Source of the DNA: Flaveria trinervia
Taxonomy: Eukaryota; Streptophyta; Magnoliopsida; Asterales; Asteraceae
Assembly: GCA_025506515.1 (NCBI GenBank)
Contig: CM046456.1
Coordinates: 8,633,103 to 8,697,102 of the forward strand
Direction of reading: 5' to 3'
DNA length: 64,000 nucleotides
Part shown: positions 47,858-61,525 of the stretch, one piece after another
How positions within the stretch are numbered: position 1 is the stretch's first letter
Layout: each line of letters opens with the position of its first letter
Position numbers and translations under genes: made by a program
Notes under the pieces: generated by a model
The model's input: the letters and a program-made list of their open reading frames with translations, nothing else
What the model was told of the DNA's origin: nothing
Databases searched by the model: none

Positions 47858-50496
47858 CTATCCCCTCCCACCGTTGCCATGCCTCTGGTTTCTAAAGTAG
47901 CTAAGCAGTGACTGAGCCTGCAACCCAATCAAGATTCAAGAAACACATTATACTCTCATTTACGCGACACCCGCATGTGAAAATCATAAATTACCATAAA
48001 AAAGATATAAAAAACGCACCTTTTCCTTCGCTCTCGGGGTACCAGACTGTGACAAAGCGACCAGTGGTGGGACAGCCCCCTCCTGAAGAACCATGTTGCA
48101 AAACCGACTGCTGTTGGTGCACAGCTGTAACAGGGCGGCTGCAGCATTCTCCTTCCCTCTAGCCGAACCCAACTCCACAACTTCAACCAGAACAGGTATC
48201 CCTCCCTCTTGACCAATAGCAGCCCTCCCCTCGGGGATCGTTGCAAGATTTGATAAAACAGCGACCGCCTTATCAACCATCCCAGCTGCTGGATCCATCA
48301 ACTCGACAAGGTACCTTACAGCACCAGCCTGAACAATACGCGCCTTGTTCTCGTGAAATATAGAAAGGTTAAATAAAGCTGTGGCTGCATCTTTTTTCCC
48401 TCTTGGAGTTCCGTTTCCTAATAAGTCGACTAATGGTCTAATTGCTCCAGACCTCCCAATTCTTATCTTGTTATCTTCAATAACCGAGAGGCTGAAAAGA
48501 GTAGCTGCAGAGTTTTCTTTAGCCTCAGAGCTCCCGGTTTCAAGCACATGAATCAGAGGTTCGATTGCATCAGCATTTGCGATTGCAGATTTGTTGTTAT
48601 CATTTATTGATAGATTCAAAAGGGCGGTCACTGCATTTTCTTGGACCTGTTCGTCAGTTGACCGGAGTAGGCTGATTAATAAACTGATGCCACCACAGTT
48701 TGCTATAACAATCCGGTTATCCATATTATGTCTAGCTAGCAACCTAAGTTCACCTGTGGCTTTTCTCACCACATCAACTGAAGTGCTACTCAATTCATCA
48801 ATCAGTTTCTTAACTTGGGTTTCAACACCAGTAAGATCGGGTCGGGTTTCAGTAGTGGGAGAAGATATTATTCTCGGTCCAAACCTGTCTGATGGCCTGC
48901 GCCACAACTGATTTCTGGGTCGGGTTTCAAACCGTGGGGAGAACTCGTGGTCCCTTCGTGGGGCGGTTGGAGTGGTGGCGGCAACAGGCGGTGGTTCCGG
49001 TGCCGCCTCTGCTGAAGCATCACTGCTGTATGTTGTTGCTACCTGTACTGCAGGTGTCTCGTTTGCTTCACGAGCTAGCTCTTGAGAAATGCTCGTGTTG
49101 GAATGTGTGCTGGAAGTTGAAACTGTTCTCTGATGACCCTCTGTCAACTTTTCACTCAACCCTCCACCAGCTGATGACGGCCCACCTGAATTCAGACTTC
49201 GGTCCGCAGATTCAGTCAACTCATGCCCTTTTCGGGCAAGGAATCCTCTGAAGATGATTGGACATGATGGACTGGAGAAGTTCCTTCCTGATGGGTGGTC
49301 CCACTGGATGAGACTAAGCTATTCCCTGGAGAACCTACAACAGCCCGCACTGACTCGGGTGACCTAGGTGGAGTCATGGTCACCGTCTTCACAGGCTCCG
49401 GGAGCTTAATATTGTTCGACTCACACCAATTTGCAATTAGCGCCTTGACAGTGTAATTAGGATAAGATTAGTGTGGCCAAGAGTTTGCATGGTCTTGGGG
49501 CAAACAGTGAGCCCGAGGTCAAGCCATTTACGGATATGACTCCGCTCATACGTCTGCCCAGAGGCTACAATCACAGGGTCTGTCATGAGTTCAAGAGACA
49601 AAGGGCAACAGAAATCAGGAGGTATCGGTACAGGGTTAGAGCTTTGGGACTGTTTGGCTTCAATTAAACAATCGTTCATGTGGGTAACAAGAGCAATCAT
49701 TTCCTCAATGCACTCTAAATCTCCCATCTTTTCTGCTTGTTCAGCATTTTCCTTCAACTTTTCAAGGGCAACAGCCTCGATTAGAAGCTCCTGATTTGAC
49801 CTCAAGCTAAGAAAATCAGCGATCTTTGACCTGTTTTCGGCATTGGGTCCAGACCCCTCTACTTGATCCCTTATGGCTTTTGAAAGAATAGCCGATGCTT
49901 TTTCATAACCCATATGCTTAACTTTTTGTATGCAATGCTGCAATCAATTGTCCCACATATAAGATAAATTCATAAGAAGTGATATAAATGACCTGCAATA
50001 CAAGTTGTCTTTTTGCATACCTCAAGTGATGTTGAAATCAATTCATCAGGAAGACCTTTAGGAGAAGATTTCAGCAGCTCAAAAACCTCTAAGCTTTGAT
50101 CCCGAACCTTTGTGAATAAAGATTCAACATGCATAACCTACAAAATGCCAATAACTAATTAAGATATATGATTCATATATGTGTGTGTCTGACTCAGAAG
50201 TGCTGATGTCAAAGACATACAAAGTAAACTTTACTCATCAATTGATGACTATCTTCAATAAGCTCCCTGAGTTCATTAACAGATTGACTCAAGCCTGTAA
50301 ATTCTTTTTGAAGTGATTCATCAGAAGCCACTTCTGCATTAGCAATAGACTCAAGTACCGGCTTAATTAACTTGAGTATTTCCTTAATCTTTTGGTGGTA
50401 CATTTGAACAAGTTCTGAACTTCTGTTTTCCTGACACTGCAGTTGGAAGAAACTAGATATATTTTTAAGAAGGGCCATCAGCAGTGATATCTCCAT
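47858..50496 (-). CDS. PUB3: U-box E3 ubiquitin ligase with UND and ARM repeats (PUB3/PUB4 clade), two apparent frameshifts
   Basis: An E3 ligase that passes ubiquitin from an E2 to substrates bound by its ARM repeats. Coding exons are 50221-50496, 50021-50137, 48020-49937 and 47858-47917, all phase 0 with GT-AG borders. The UND helical domain spans residues about 1-230, the U-box about 239-312 (DFCCPLSLELMTDPV, SGQTYER, VCPKT), then a Ser-rich linker, and ARM repeats to the end (ALLNLSINDNNK, GNGTPRGKKDAATALFNLS, QSGTPRAKEK). The large exon is 1,918 bp and is open only if one base is missing at about 49459-49462 (inside the U-box) and one at about 49240-49248 (linker). Both sit in short C or G runs. 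Allowing for them gives 790 residues, near the family's usual length. The sequence around the U-box is closest to Arabidopsis PUB3 as I recall it; PUB4 is the alternative. Confidence 0.9.
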
Positions 50497-50501
50497 CGCA
50501 C

Positions 50502-50689
50502 CTGCAAATAACCCACATCATTAGTAACGAACAGATAGCACATAAGGCTGTGAATATGCAAAAATGGCAACCAAAACAGTACAAAGGAAAATGAATTTTC
50601 CCCCGAGATATGAACCCGTCCTACCATATAAATGAGAGAAGGAAATAGGATAGGAATACCTCTACAAGCAGTACACTATTACAATATAC

Positions 50690-50737
<48 letters not shown>

Positions 50738-52352
50738 CTCTAAAAGACTAAAATATAGAAGTTTTACAGGTGTTATATTCAGAGATAGACTTGACTATAT
50801 GGTAACGTCAAGCTCAAGACAGAAAATAAAATAGTACCCTTAATATGCTAACTAGGCTCCACGACACTTTTTCCTCTCCTCAGGCTGTGGTTCTCTCTAG
50901 CCTAACATAAGAAAGAAAATGTTTCTGCATGAGGTGATATATCACAAGCAAAAGCCAAAAGTTAAGCACAGTTATCAATTATTATTAGAACTTTAAAAAC
51001 AAATGAACTTCCAGACAGAAAATTTTCCAATTCCATATTGTGTGTGTGCGCGCACATGTGTGTGGGGGTGTTCTGTACTAGGAACTAGAAAGTTAGTACA
51101 TATAATTCTACACGAATACAGTTAGGCAATACAAAAAGAATTTTTATGCCACGCAGGCAAAGATCTGCCAATCAACTTAACAAACATTAAAATTCATTCA
51201 TTCCATGTTTTTACTTTTAGCTATCAGAATTGCTTTTTCCAGCACTTGTATAAGTATGTTGGTTGTTAAAAACGAAGTTCAAAGTATAATGGTTTGAAAT
51301 ACAAACATTAAAATTCGTTCATTTCCCTGATCTTACTTTGCTTAGTCTTACTAACAAGCCCATTAAATTAAAGGTGTTGATCTTGCATGGGTCGAATTGT
51401 CAAAGTTCAGTTAAACTCACCCTCTATACATTCCAAAAATTATGAGGCTGTTAGGATGAGACAGTAGCAACCATAGTGGATCGAATGTTTTAACATCATT
51501 GACATGAATCATAGCATCAGAGCAAGAGGATAGTATGCAATATTGTATATTGGGACTATGTTGTCAAAAGCCCATGGCCCAGCACAACCATGTAGCTTCG
51601 CTTCAAAAGTCCCATTTTCAGGCACTCAAGAGCATTTTTCGGCCAAGTTCTGGACAAAAATCACTTTAAAAAGTTTGAAACAAGTACACTAGCCCTAAAC
51701 AAACCTAGAATTAACCTAAACTAAACTAGCCCAAAACAAGCCTAAAACATGTCTAAATCCCACTAGACTAAAATCAAGATGGCTTAAGATGGATGTATCA
51801 TATTGCATAATCATGGAAACCAATAAGCTATACATATCAATGATTCATAGAACCATTATCAGCTTACTAGTGAGACAAAATTCACCATTATCAGCTTAAT
51901 TCCAACATAAACCACAAAAACTATAGATAGCAACACTCGCCTGAGGAACCTTATGCATAAACCTAGCTTATACAGCAGATGCAAATGGAATCTCTCACAT
52001 ATCGAATCAATCTCGTATTCAATTAAACACCCACTTCTCAAATTGGTAAAAAAAACCTTTCAGATTTACCCCACATTACAATTCACAAACAATCAACAAA
52101 AGATCACAACATCAAAACCGAAAGTACCAAAGGCTAAACAGTTACCGAAACCACAAATCACCCTAGATACTACTGTCGAATTCAAACATGCACAAAGTCT
52201 TGTATGCAAATAACTTGAGAAAATACACATGGGTTCACCTAAATTCAACTCAAAACGCTTTAAGAAGAACATTAAATTGGTCCAACAGCGATCAAGAACA
52301 ACAATACGATCAGAAACAAATGAAACCCTAAAAAGATGGAAAATTTACTCAC
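50502..52352 (-). other. 5' UTR intron of the U-box gene
   Basis: An acceptor TTTGCAG at 50502-50508 lies five bases upstream of the start codon, and a good donor CTGCAG|GTGAGT lies at about 52347-52358. The ~1.85-kb intron therefore separates an untranslated first exon from the start codon. It contains an (ATT)n microsatellite at about 50690-50737. Confidence 0.65.
50690..50737. repeat. (ATT)n microsatellite
   Basis: About 16 uninterrupted trinucleotide units inside the U-box gene's 5' UTR intron. Likely length-polymorphic. Confidence 0.9.
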
Positions 52353-52440
52353 CTGCAGAAGTGCCCACACAGATCGGAAGATATTTCGTTGAACACTTCG
52401 CCCACAACTTCAGAAGATCTTCAGAAAGCAGAAGGTGTGT
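52353..52440 (-). other. Untranslated first exon of the U-box gene (approximate 5' end)
   Basis: Ends at a consensus donor (CAG|GTGAGT) and contains no start codon for the gene. The upstream end is a guess, since no transcript is available. Confidence 0.5.
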
Positions 52441-55400
52441 GAAATTTTTATGCTTGATACATTTGGGGGCAGTTTAGTTCTTGATTTCTCATTGGCTTTT
52501 TATTTCGTTGTTAATATTATTATTATTTTATGTGGATTTGTGTTTGTAACTTTGTTATCAAAGATATTAGAATTTGTTCACTTTCTTTTGGTACCCAAAA
52601 TAGAATGTCCAAGATAAATAATTAATATATGCTTCAATTCTTTTGTGAAAGAATAAATACTTTTGAAAATAGGGATTATTATATTATTTATTTATTGCAC
52701 ACTTGAATACTTGATGAATTTCACTATTGATGTTAATAAATCACACAATACGGTTTTTTTTATTTACCAACTAGTTAAAAATGTGTGTATTATATAAGTT
52801 GAGTAAAAAGATTAAATTAATATTTATTAATTAGTATTTTAAAATTATAAAGTAATGTTTGAGATAATATATAATTGAAATTACTTATAGTTAACTATTT
52901 TAGGAATAGAACAATAGCAATATTTTTCAAACCTCCATCTTTAAAAAATGTTTACTTTTAAAAAACTACTTTTCAACACTCCATTTTTTTTTTAAATTTA
53001 CTTTTTTAACACTTCTATTTTATAAAAGTTCTTTGTATTATAAAACTTCATATTTCATAACCTTTCATTTTATTAAAATTATGTTTTTTAAATAATAGAA
53101 ACATGTTTTTAATATATCAAAAAATATGTTTTATAGTTTGGAAAATATATAAAGAATCATTAGCATTTAATGTGCTATTAAAGGATTGGCTTTTATTCTA
53201 GTAGTGACACGTATACAAATCCTAAATGGAGACTAGATGGATAGTATAAGACATGACATGATTTATAGACATTTTGATCTATTAGTATAGATATATGCAT
53301 AATATGTTACTTCTTTAGGTTATGAATGCGATGCGTCTTGCGATGTTGTCTCACGTGGTTATGTAAGTAGCACATATAAGTATGTAGTTAACTCAATAAT
53401 GTAGATGATGGGTAGTCCTTAAATTAAACAAATCGTATAAAGTTCAACTTTGGTTAAACTTGAGCCTTGTCATAGCAAAATTTATGACAACTGTACTAAG
53501 ATGTAAAAGTGAAAACAATAAAGGGACAATGCCTAGATGCAACCAATGCACGGACTCGATCCTCGTCTCCACATCAGGCTTTAAATACATAACAATCACC
53601 TAAAAGAAGGGGTAAGACACAAGCATCTAGTTGAAAGAGCCACATCATAACATCCGAGCGTAACTAAATAATAGGGTGTCATAGGCGAGGGAAAGACGTT
53701 ATGCATGTGCTAATGATAGATTTCTTGTAATAACGCCAAAGCCCTAGCAAATACTAAATCCTCTAAGTATGTCATATCATAAACCAAATTTTTACTTTCT
53801 TCAACCGGTTTTATTTATAAGGGCAGGGTTATACTAATAAGATATTTAATCTAAAAAGCTTAAGAAAGATTGTGGGTTTGATAGATATACTTCTATTGTT
53901 TAAAAAAATGACATATTGGTCATTATGTCAAATATATCAGCCCATCGTGTATTATACGCTCATTGTGTTAGATATCAAATTATTGTGTCATATATTTTAC
54001 AATATTTGTTATGTGCATTAATCATTATGTTTTATATTTTAGATAATTTTGTATTATTTTTGCTATTGTTTTTACAGTTTATAAATTTGTTATCTTTCAT
54101 TGTGTTTTACAACTAGAAGACACAATGATATACTTTCACCAATTTAGTTTTTACAACTCAAAATGTTGAAGATAACACAATATGTTATTTTTGTTATTGA
54201 TTTTAATAGATTATATAAACTTATTATTATTATTATGCTTACCACTAGAAATACATAACGATGTTGTTTCAACAATGTATTTTTTAAAACTCATATTATT
54301 CAAGATAACACAATTACGATCAAAAGACACAATGAGACATGGTGTTACTTTGTCATTGTTTTTAATATATTTAAATTAATTAGTTGTTAATTTATTTTTG
54401 TATTTTACATATTAGAGATACACAACAATGTTAATCCATCATTATATTTTTTACAATTCTTATTTTAGAAAAAAACACAATAGTATTCAAAATTAACACA
54501 ATAACCAACAAAAAGACACACAATAACCAACAAAAAGACACAATAGACTGCACTAAAGACACGATGAAAAAAAAACGCTTGTTTTTATGGTGTATTTTTT
54601 TATAAAAAAATTAATGCCGTATATAAAAGTTATGCACGTTTAAAAAAATGAAAGAACTTACAAATAGTAAATAAAAGTGGTAATTCCTAAAATACATATG
54701 TAACATTTATTTCCTACACTTTGATCTCAATCTTTGATTAAGAAGCTTTTATGGTATAGATTTTGTATTTGAATGTTTCTCTAAATATAAACCCTAAAAA
54801 TTGAAACGATTAAAAAATCATGTACCAAAAAAGTTAAAAACCGACTTGTCTAATTTCTATCTGTTTTATTAGAAAGGTAATGAACAAAGAGAACAAATTA
54901 AAATAAACTTTTAAAAAATAAAATTAGATTATATAAAAGAAATTAAAACTAAATATTACTAGTATTTATGATGATTATTTTAAAGGAAGTGGCTAAAAAT
55001 AAATAGAAGTAAATAAAATAACATAAAGAAAGAAAATAAATGATTAATAATAACACATTTTGTCATTTTAATGGTTAAGGGTAAAGTGATCATTTAAAAA
55101 AATAAGTTTATAAAAATAAAAGTGATTAGAAAAGAGAAAAAAATATAAAAAATAAATAAAAATAAAAGATTAATAAAAGTTACAGATTTCATCGTTTAAG
55201 GGGCAATGACAAAATAGTATTTCACACAAAACTAATTGAAAATTTTAACTTTTGTTAGTAGAAATAATAAAAAAATATTATAAGTTTTCAAAATAAATAA
55301 CACTCAATAAATTTATTAAAATTTAAGTAAAAGATGGCATACTTAAAAGATAATTTGTAACTTACTCTTATGTATAGTTTAATAGAAATTTTATTAAATT

Positions 55401-58373
55401 TCACTCACTTCATATTCCTTGAGGACAAATACATAAAGTAAAAAACAAAAGAAAATACATAAAGAAAAAAACTTAGAGATCTGTGTGATATCAAGACGAT
55501 AAACTTTGGACTTCTCAATTTCCAAGTATCACTCACTCGATATTCTAATTATGTTATTGTTAAAATTAAAATATTACCAATTATTAAGTTGTTTCATCAG
55601 TTATATTATATCTTAAAATGTTGTACATTTATTTTAATTTTTTTATTTTAAATGCAATATTTTATATTTTTATAATTTAATCGCTATAAGTTTTCACTTA
55701 TAAAGTTGGCCCCCTATACTTTTCATCTTTTATAAGTTTTGCCAACTTACTCGGTCTAAATTTAGAGGGTTCTACTTTTTCCGTTTAACACCCCCGTCGT
55801 AATGTGCGGGTCCTAGATCGACTTAGTTATTGTTTTTTAATAGTTTTACGTCTCACATGCGTAGTTTAATGTTTTTACGTTTGCTTTTAGTTTGTTTTTT
55901 TAATTTCATTTTTATACGAGCTTTTACGATGTTAATAGTCACCGATGATGATGTGATATTGGTGATACTTGACATGATTTTATGTTTTTCACCGCAACAC
56001 AGGAGGCTTAATACTAATCATACTAATTTACTAAAGTTGTTATAACAAGAGAAAAGTAATAATTGGTTGGTAGGAAGAGCCCCGTATTTACATATAATTT
56101 TCTCGTAAACAAGTCGAGTAAAAAATAACACGTTTTGTGTTTATTTTCATGTACACTTTGATAACGTCTACGTTTCGACGGTCTTCAGTGATATCACGTA
56201 AACTTTGTTAAAAATGACTCGGGTCAAATATAAAACGCTACTATGTTTAATTTTATGTATGTTTGAGTTGGTCTAAGTTTCGTCATAATTTTTGTTCAGA
56301 AATGCTTTAGGTCATATATTATGTTTTCATCCAACAATACGAAACCGAGTTGCTCTATTTCGATGTACATTTTGTTCGAAACGAGTCGAGCCGATTGTCT
56401 CTATACTTTATTAAGCTGCATACGACATCATTTTTGTACGTTTGTTGGTTTACATTTCAACATTAATTTTAATTGAAAAAGTCGGGTCAACTATAATACG
56501 TTTTCATTCAACGGTATAAATTTAATTTACTTAAGGTCTTGACATAATTTATTAATGAAAACGAGTCGGATCGATAGTAACTTATAATATCATCGAGGGT
56601 AAAAAACTAGATCGGCTTAATATTGACATCGAACTTGTCAAAAATATTATCATATTCACATCCCCGTTTTAGCAAATAGTCTCATATTTAAGCACTTTTA
56701 AAAGCAGTTAAAGTTATAATTTGTTTCCCAAATAGTAATAGTTTAATGAATTAGTATTCAACGTTTTTCACAAAACTGTATACCTCTTTGTTATGACGAG
56801 TTCAGAAAATAAGAAAAATCAGTCACCTACTGTCTCTATTTTATTCATTTCTAGTTCAGGTTGTGTATTTAACCAACCACATTTAAAATAGAAGTTCTAA
56901 ACTCTAGCATCAATCTCAAAATTGGAAAATATAATCATTATAGTCATTATATACAATTTTTTTAAAGGTTCTATGAAATATTTTTTTCATAAACGCGATG
57001 AATATATAGAAACTATTGAGTCGCCAAGTTTGTGCCTACGCAATAAAGTTGTCAAGTAGTCGTTCCACAAGTACACGTGTTATATTAACATAAACGAGCT
57101 AGCAACATCATGAGATGAAAACGTTCAGGAGCATGAAAGACAAGCGAACACCTTCAACACAATAACGTTTTATGTGGGAAGCCGATTATGCAAAGCTTAT
57201 GATTAATAACTGTTGGATCAACAGGTAACGAATGCTTTAATCAAAAACCAATAATCAAGATATCCTTCATGTATAAATAAATATTTGTTCAAAGTAACAA
57301 CTAATCAACTACTATTCTTTCAAATAAAGTTTGTTTAAGCCGTTTCAACAATTTATTTCTTATTTTAACATAAGTTGCTCAATGTTCACTCGACGTTCGT
57401 TCGGAAAATGCTCGTTCGAATTTTTGGTCGGTTGTAAACGAGCCAAGCACGAGCAAAGGTACGTTTGGTTCGGTTCGGATCGAATAAATATGTATATATA
57501 GTTTAACATAACACTTTAGTAGATTTGACCCATTATAGACAAATATATAATTATATTTATACATACTTGATCAATCAACCTAATAAAATTTTTTAAATTA
57601 AACATAAAAGTAAAATCATAAGCCATTAAAAGATATTATTCTCTCGTTGTCAACGTCATCATTATCTGCAATATGCTCTCCGTCTTATTGGCTACAACCT
57701 TAGCTTCATCGTTACCATTGTTATCCATGAAAATTTTAGGTAATAAGATGTTTGATTTTTAAGTTATTAAACTTATTTGATACATTATAAATTATGGGTT
57801 GTATAAATTGTTCGCCACTCGTTTGTGCTCGCTCGAAAATTTAACGTTCGAAAAATGTTCGTTCGATTTTCCGCTCGGTTGTAAACGAGCCGATCGGCTC
57901 GGTTCAGTTTGGAAACGAGCCAAGCACAAGCAAAAGTCTGCTCGGTTCGGATCGGCTCATGAACACTGAACAGCCCTACCCTCTATTTTATAGTTGTCCT
58001 ACGTATCACAATTAAACAAACCCACCTATTTTCATGTTTGAAGGTTTAATCTTTTAAAACCACAAAAAAAAAACAACAACGAACCAACACATCAATCGAC
58101 TAACCATTCTATTATTTTACCAAAACAAAAGGAAACTATGATTTTCGACCTATACTGTTTTTACACAAACAAATTTAAAATATATTTCGTGTACAAATTT
58201 AAAATAGATTTCGACCTATACTCTCCCCCTTAATATACAAAACATTAAAGATCCTTGGTATGATTTTTACCTGAACGAAAATAGTTGAGGTGGGTGTGCA
58301 GCAAATCCATCATCCATGCGTCTGTCACACCACCACCTCCGTAAGTCATTCACCACATGATCATACTTGGAAA
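52441..58373. other. AT-rich intergenic region
   Basis: No gene is recognised. At 53,900-54,600 there are many diverged CACAATG/ATTGTGT motifs, including a 22-base direct repeat (ACACAATAACCAACAAAAAG) near 54,495-54,545. At 57,370-57,980 two similar GTTCG-rich blocks (about 57370-57485 and 57815-57985) carry GTAAACGAGCC and CGGTTCGGATCG, and the second ends GAACAGCCCTA. They look like parts of a dispersed repeat. Confidence 0.5.
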
Positions 58374-61300
58374 TCACAGTGGCTGGAGTTCTTGCTCAGG
58401 AACAACCATGGAGTCTACTGGCTTATACTGCAAGTTAGATTGTTGCTTCCGTCTCCAAAACCACCATGTTCCCACACCCGATAATCCAACTACTAATGCG
58501 AAAATCAACACCACCATTGCGACCAAGTAATATTTCTGCCTCTGGCTTCTGTATAAAAGAAAACAGATCCAAAAACAACATAATATGTTTAGAAATATAT
58601 TTTGATACTCAAATGGATGATTGAAGAGAATGCAAGATTCAATGTACCTTTTTGGTGGAGGGTAAATATTCCAATTGGATAATTTATATTTTCCATATGA
58701 CTCAGGAAGGTGTACACTGCCTTCAGCTATCCGAGATATAATGTTCTGGCACCAGACATAATGAATAATGAGCTAATAACTATAATATGGGCGAAAAATC
58801 ACCGCATGAATATGATCAAGAACTCACAGATGCAGTTGCATTAGACATAAAGTCAGCAGATTCAGGTGGAGTAATGGACCATTTTGTAAAACTATCATTT
58901 CCTTCAGACGTAAGATTTAGTAAGTGAACCTGAAACAAAGTTTATAAAAAGATACCCACAGTTAAATAGGAATACAAAGCATACAAGCAAGTAATTAGTT
59001 ATTTGTAATGTAACTTGAAAGTTAGTAATCTACCTGTGAACTATTAACATGTAACTCCTGAGCAATAGTGGAGTAAGCGCTGTGATTTGTGACTTCACAC
59101 TAGTGTCGTTGAGAGAGAGTGACATATAAAATGTTATGCTTCCAATTTCTGTTTCTCCTGCAAAAAGATAGATAACATAAGAAAATTTTACAAGCCATAT
59201 TATAGATCACTTAGATAGCAGCTGAATAACTGATGGTTACCTGGAGTGATATATTGTGGGGGAATCATTGGAGGCAAAGAAGGAGAGATTTCAGCAGTTG
59301 AATATGATTCATCTGGTGAGAAGATGGTTGAGGGGGCCCACCAGAAACATGAAGTCTTTCCCATATATCAGAACAATTTGTTTTCCAAAATCCAATCTTT
59401 CATGTTCACGGTCATACATGACAAATGTGTTACGGACAATGATGCCTGTAGCGAATATATATACATCAAAATATTACTAAGTGACCAGATATGCATAGAC
59501 ATGAAAAAGCAAAAAAGAAAATAAACAGAAGTAAAAAATTTAGTGAAACTATATACCTCCTAAAAGTGTGGTTGGATCCTTTCCATTCTGAAAAATCCCA
59601 AGACAATATGCTCCACGAACCTTTGAGTGCTTTACAAATAAAAAAAAATATATGAATCAGTTTCAGAGATATTTCAAGCTCGATTATTGAAAGGCGAGGT
59701 ATATGAGGTTAATTAATGAGTGATACAAAACTTTACCCTGAACAAGTAGTTCTCTGGGGAGAGTAACAACTTTTGACCATTCCCAAAAACCATTTCAACT
59801 GAAGGAAAGGTTTTCGACAGTTGTGAAACATCACTGTTGAAACAGTTTACGTTTAACATTATTTTCTACTTATATACAATACATTATCTCAGGGATATAT
59901 GAAAATATCTGTACAGAAACAATACCTTCCACCACCTGAGAAGCAAATGTCATTATAACTTGGTTCGGGACCTTTGATCTGATTAACACCATGAAGTTCT
60001 TTCATGATCTGCATTCAAAATAGGGATAATCAAGACATCCCTTTTGATAAACTGAAATACTTGGTACTGTTTAATAAAAAATAAAAGAGTAATCTTACAG
60101 CAAGTTTAAATGCCACAAAAGCTGCTTCAGGAAGATAGGCATAAGTTGTACCACTGTCTAATATCGTTCCATGCTTTCCATCAAAGACACTTGGGCTTAA
60201 AGGCAACCGCTTCCCCGCAACATGTAACTCCTTCAAGTCAATATTGTAATATTGGCTGTTGTCATCCCATACTAGAGTAAATGTGTGAGATGTACCAATA
60301 AAAAACACTCAAATTTTGAATCTATAAGTTTCATAGACACAAACCATACCTGCGTACAGGGTCCGATTGACTATACACCATATCTACAGGGGGTGAAATT
60401 CCACCAAGAACCATGGCACCACCACCAACATCCATTCCACCATAACACAACGAAAAAGAATCACTTATAACACCTCCATCAACAAGCTGATCAACTATAC
60501 TAAGATCACCACGACCCAAACCCATTATTCCATCAGCATGCTGACTAAAAAGATCACCAGTTTCCCTATTTTCACACCCAAAAACAGCATGCTGAGGTGG
60601 AAGATCACTTTGGTTACCAAAAGACACAATATCCTCACCAAGGACACCACTGCTAGAACTCATTTCAGCATATTGCCTTTCGTAGATGCATTGCCCACTG
60701 TTACTATCACAGGAGCAATCTATATTGCACTTAACAGGCTTGTATGTGCTAGATAACTCCGGATCAAACTTCGGGTCCTGATAAATCAATAACCATAAGT
60801 TAAACCATTAAGAAAAGAAAACAAGTCACAGTTATATCTCATAATTCAAGCAAGACATTGTAATCCAGATAAGCAAATGCAAATGCATCCATAAATACAT
60901 TACATAAACCAAACAGATCCTAATACCTGATGTTTGCCACATTGTTCACAGGTAGAGCATGGGACGTATGTAACAGTACTCCCAGTGTCAACAATAAGTG
61001 CAAATCTCTGAGGCGGTGATCCAATAAACAGTCTCGTGGTGTAATACCTGTAATTCTGTAAACCATCAATACAATTTCACAAAGATCCCCAATTCCGAAT
61101 CTCAAAACACCATACACCAATCAATCAATCAATCAATCACATACATCCAAATTGAACTGATTCCAATCACAAACTAGTAACTTACTTCAATTCAAAAGTG
61201 AAACAGATCTAAAAAAAAGCTAAAATTACCCGTTGAGGAGGAGATCATCATGTAGAGCCATGCGAGCATTCGGCCGAGGAGCATCGGATTTCTGGAGGTG

Positions 61301-61525
61301 ACGCCGGGATGTCGGATCGCCGGAGATCCGAGAGGAGTTAAACGGAGACGGGAACAGAGGTAGAAACATGGTGTGGCGGTTGCTGCCGGCGTGCGGTGAC
61401 CGGAGGATAATAGGGTTCCGGTGATCATTAGCGGCGGAGACATGCAGCTGTGGTGTTGATGCTAATGGATGTAGAGCTACTGCATAGATTGATATGATGA
61501 TGATGATGATGGTGAATCGCGACAT
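58374..61525 (-). CDS. Membrane-anchored pepsin-like aspartic protease, 12 exons, three apparent frameshifts
   Basis: Exons in reading order: 61230-61525, 60927-61047, 60350-60777, 60099-60255, 59926-60008, 59737-59833, 59557-59629, 59241-59445, 59034-59157, 58828-58929, 58648-58745 and 58374-58548. All borders are GT-AG. The N-terminus is a signal peptide (MSRFTIIIIIISIYAVAL). Catalytic aspartates are Asp119 in VDTGST and Asp315 in LDSGTT, with the plant A1 Cys-rich insert CSTCEQC. The last exon has one transmembrane helix (AMVVLIFALVVGLSGV) then a basic tail, so it is a type I membrane protein. Length would be 653 residues, close to Arabidopsis At3g50050/At5g43100, which it resembles. Exon 8 needs one base restored at about 59394-59399 and one at about 59317, and exon 9 one at about 59077-59082. 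Exon phases agree only if all three are losses. The substrate is unknown. Confidence 0.9.

Noticed and set aside
53880..54600. CRISPR-like or regular spacer array suggested by repeated CACAAT/ATTGTGT motifs
   Set aside because: Motifs are short, irregularly spaced and diverged, and the DNA is plant nuclear; they are AT-rich repeat remnants.
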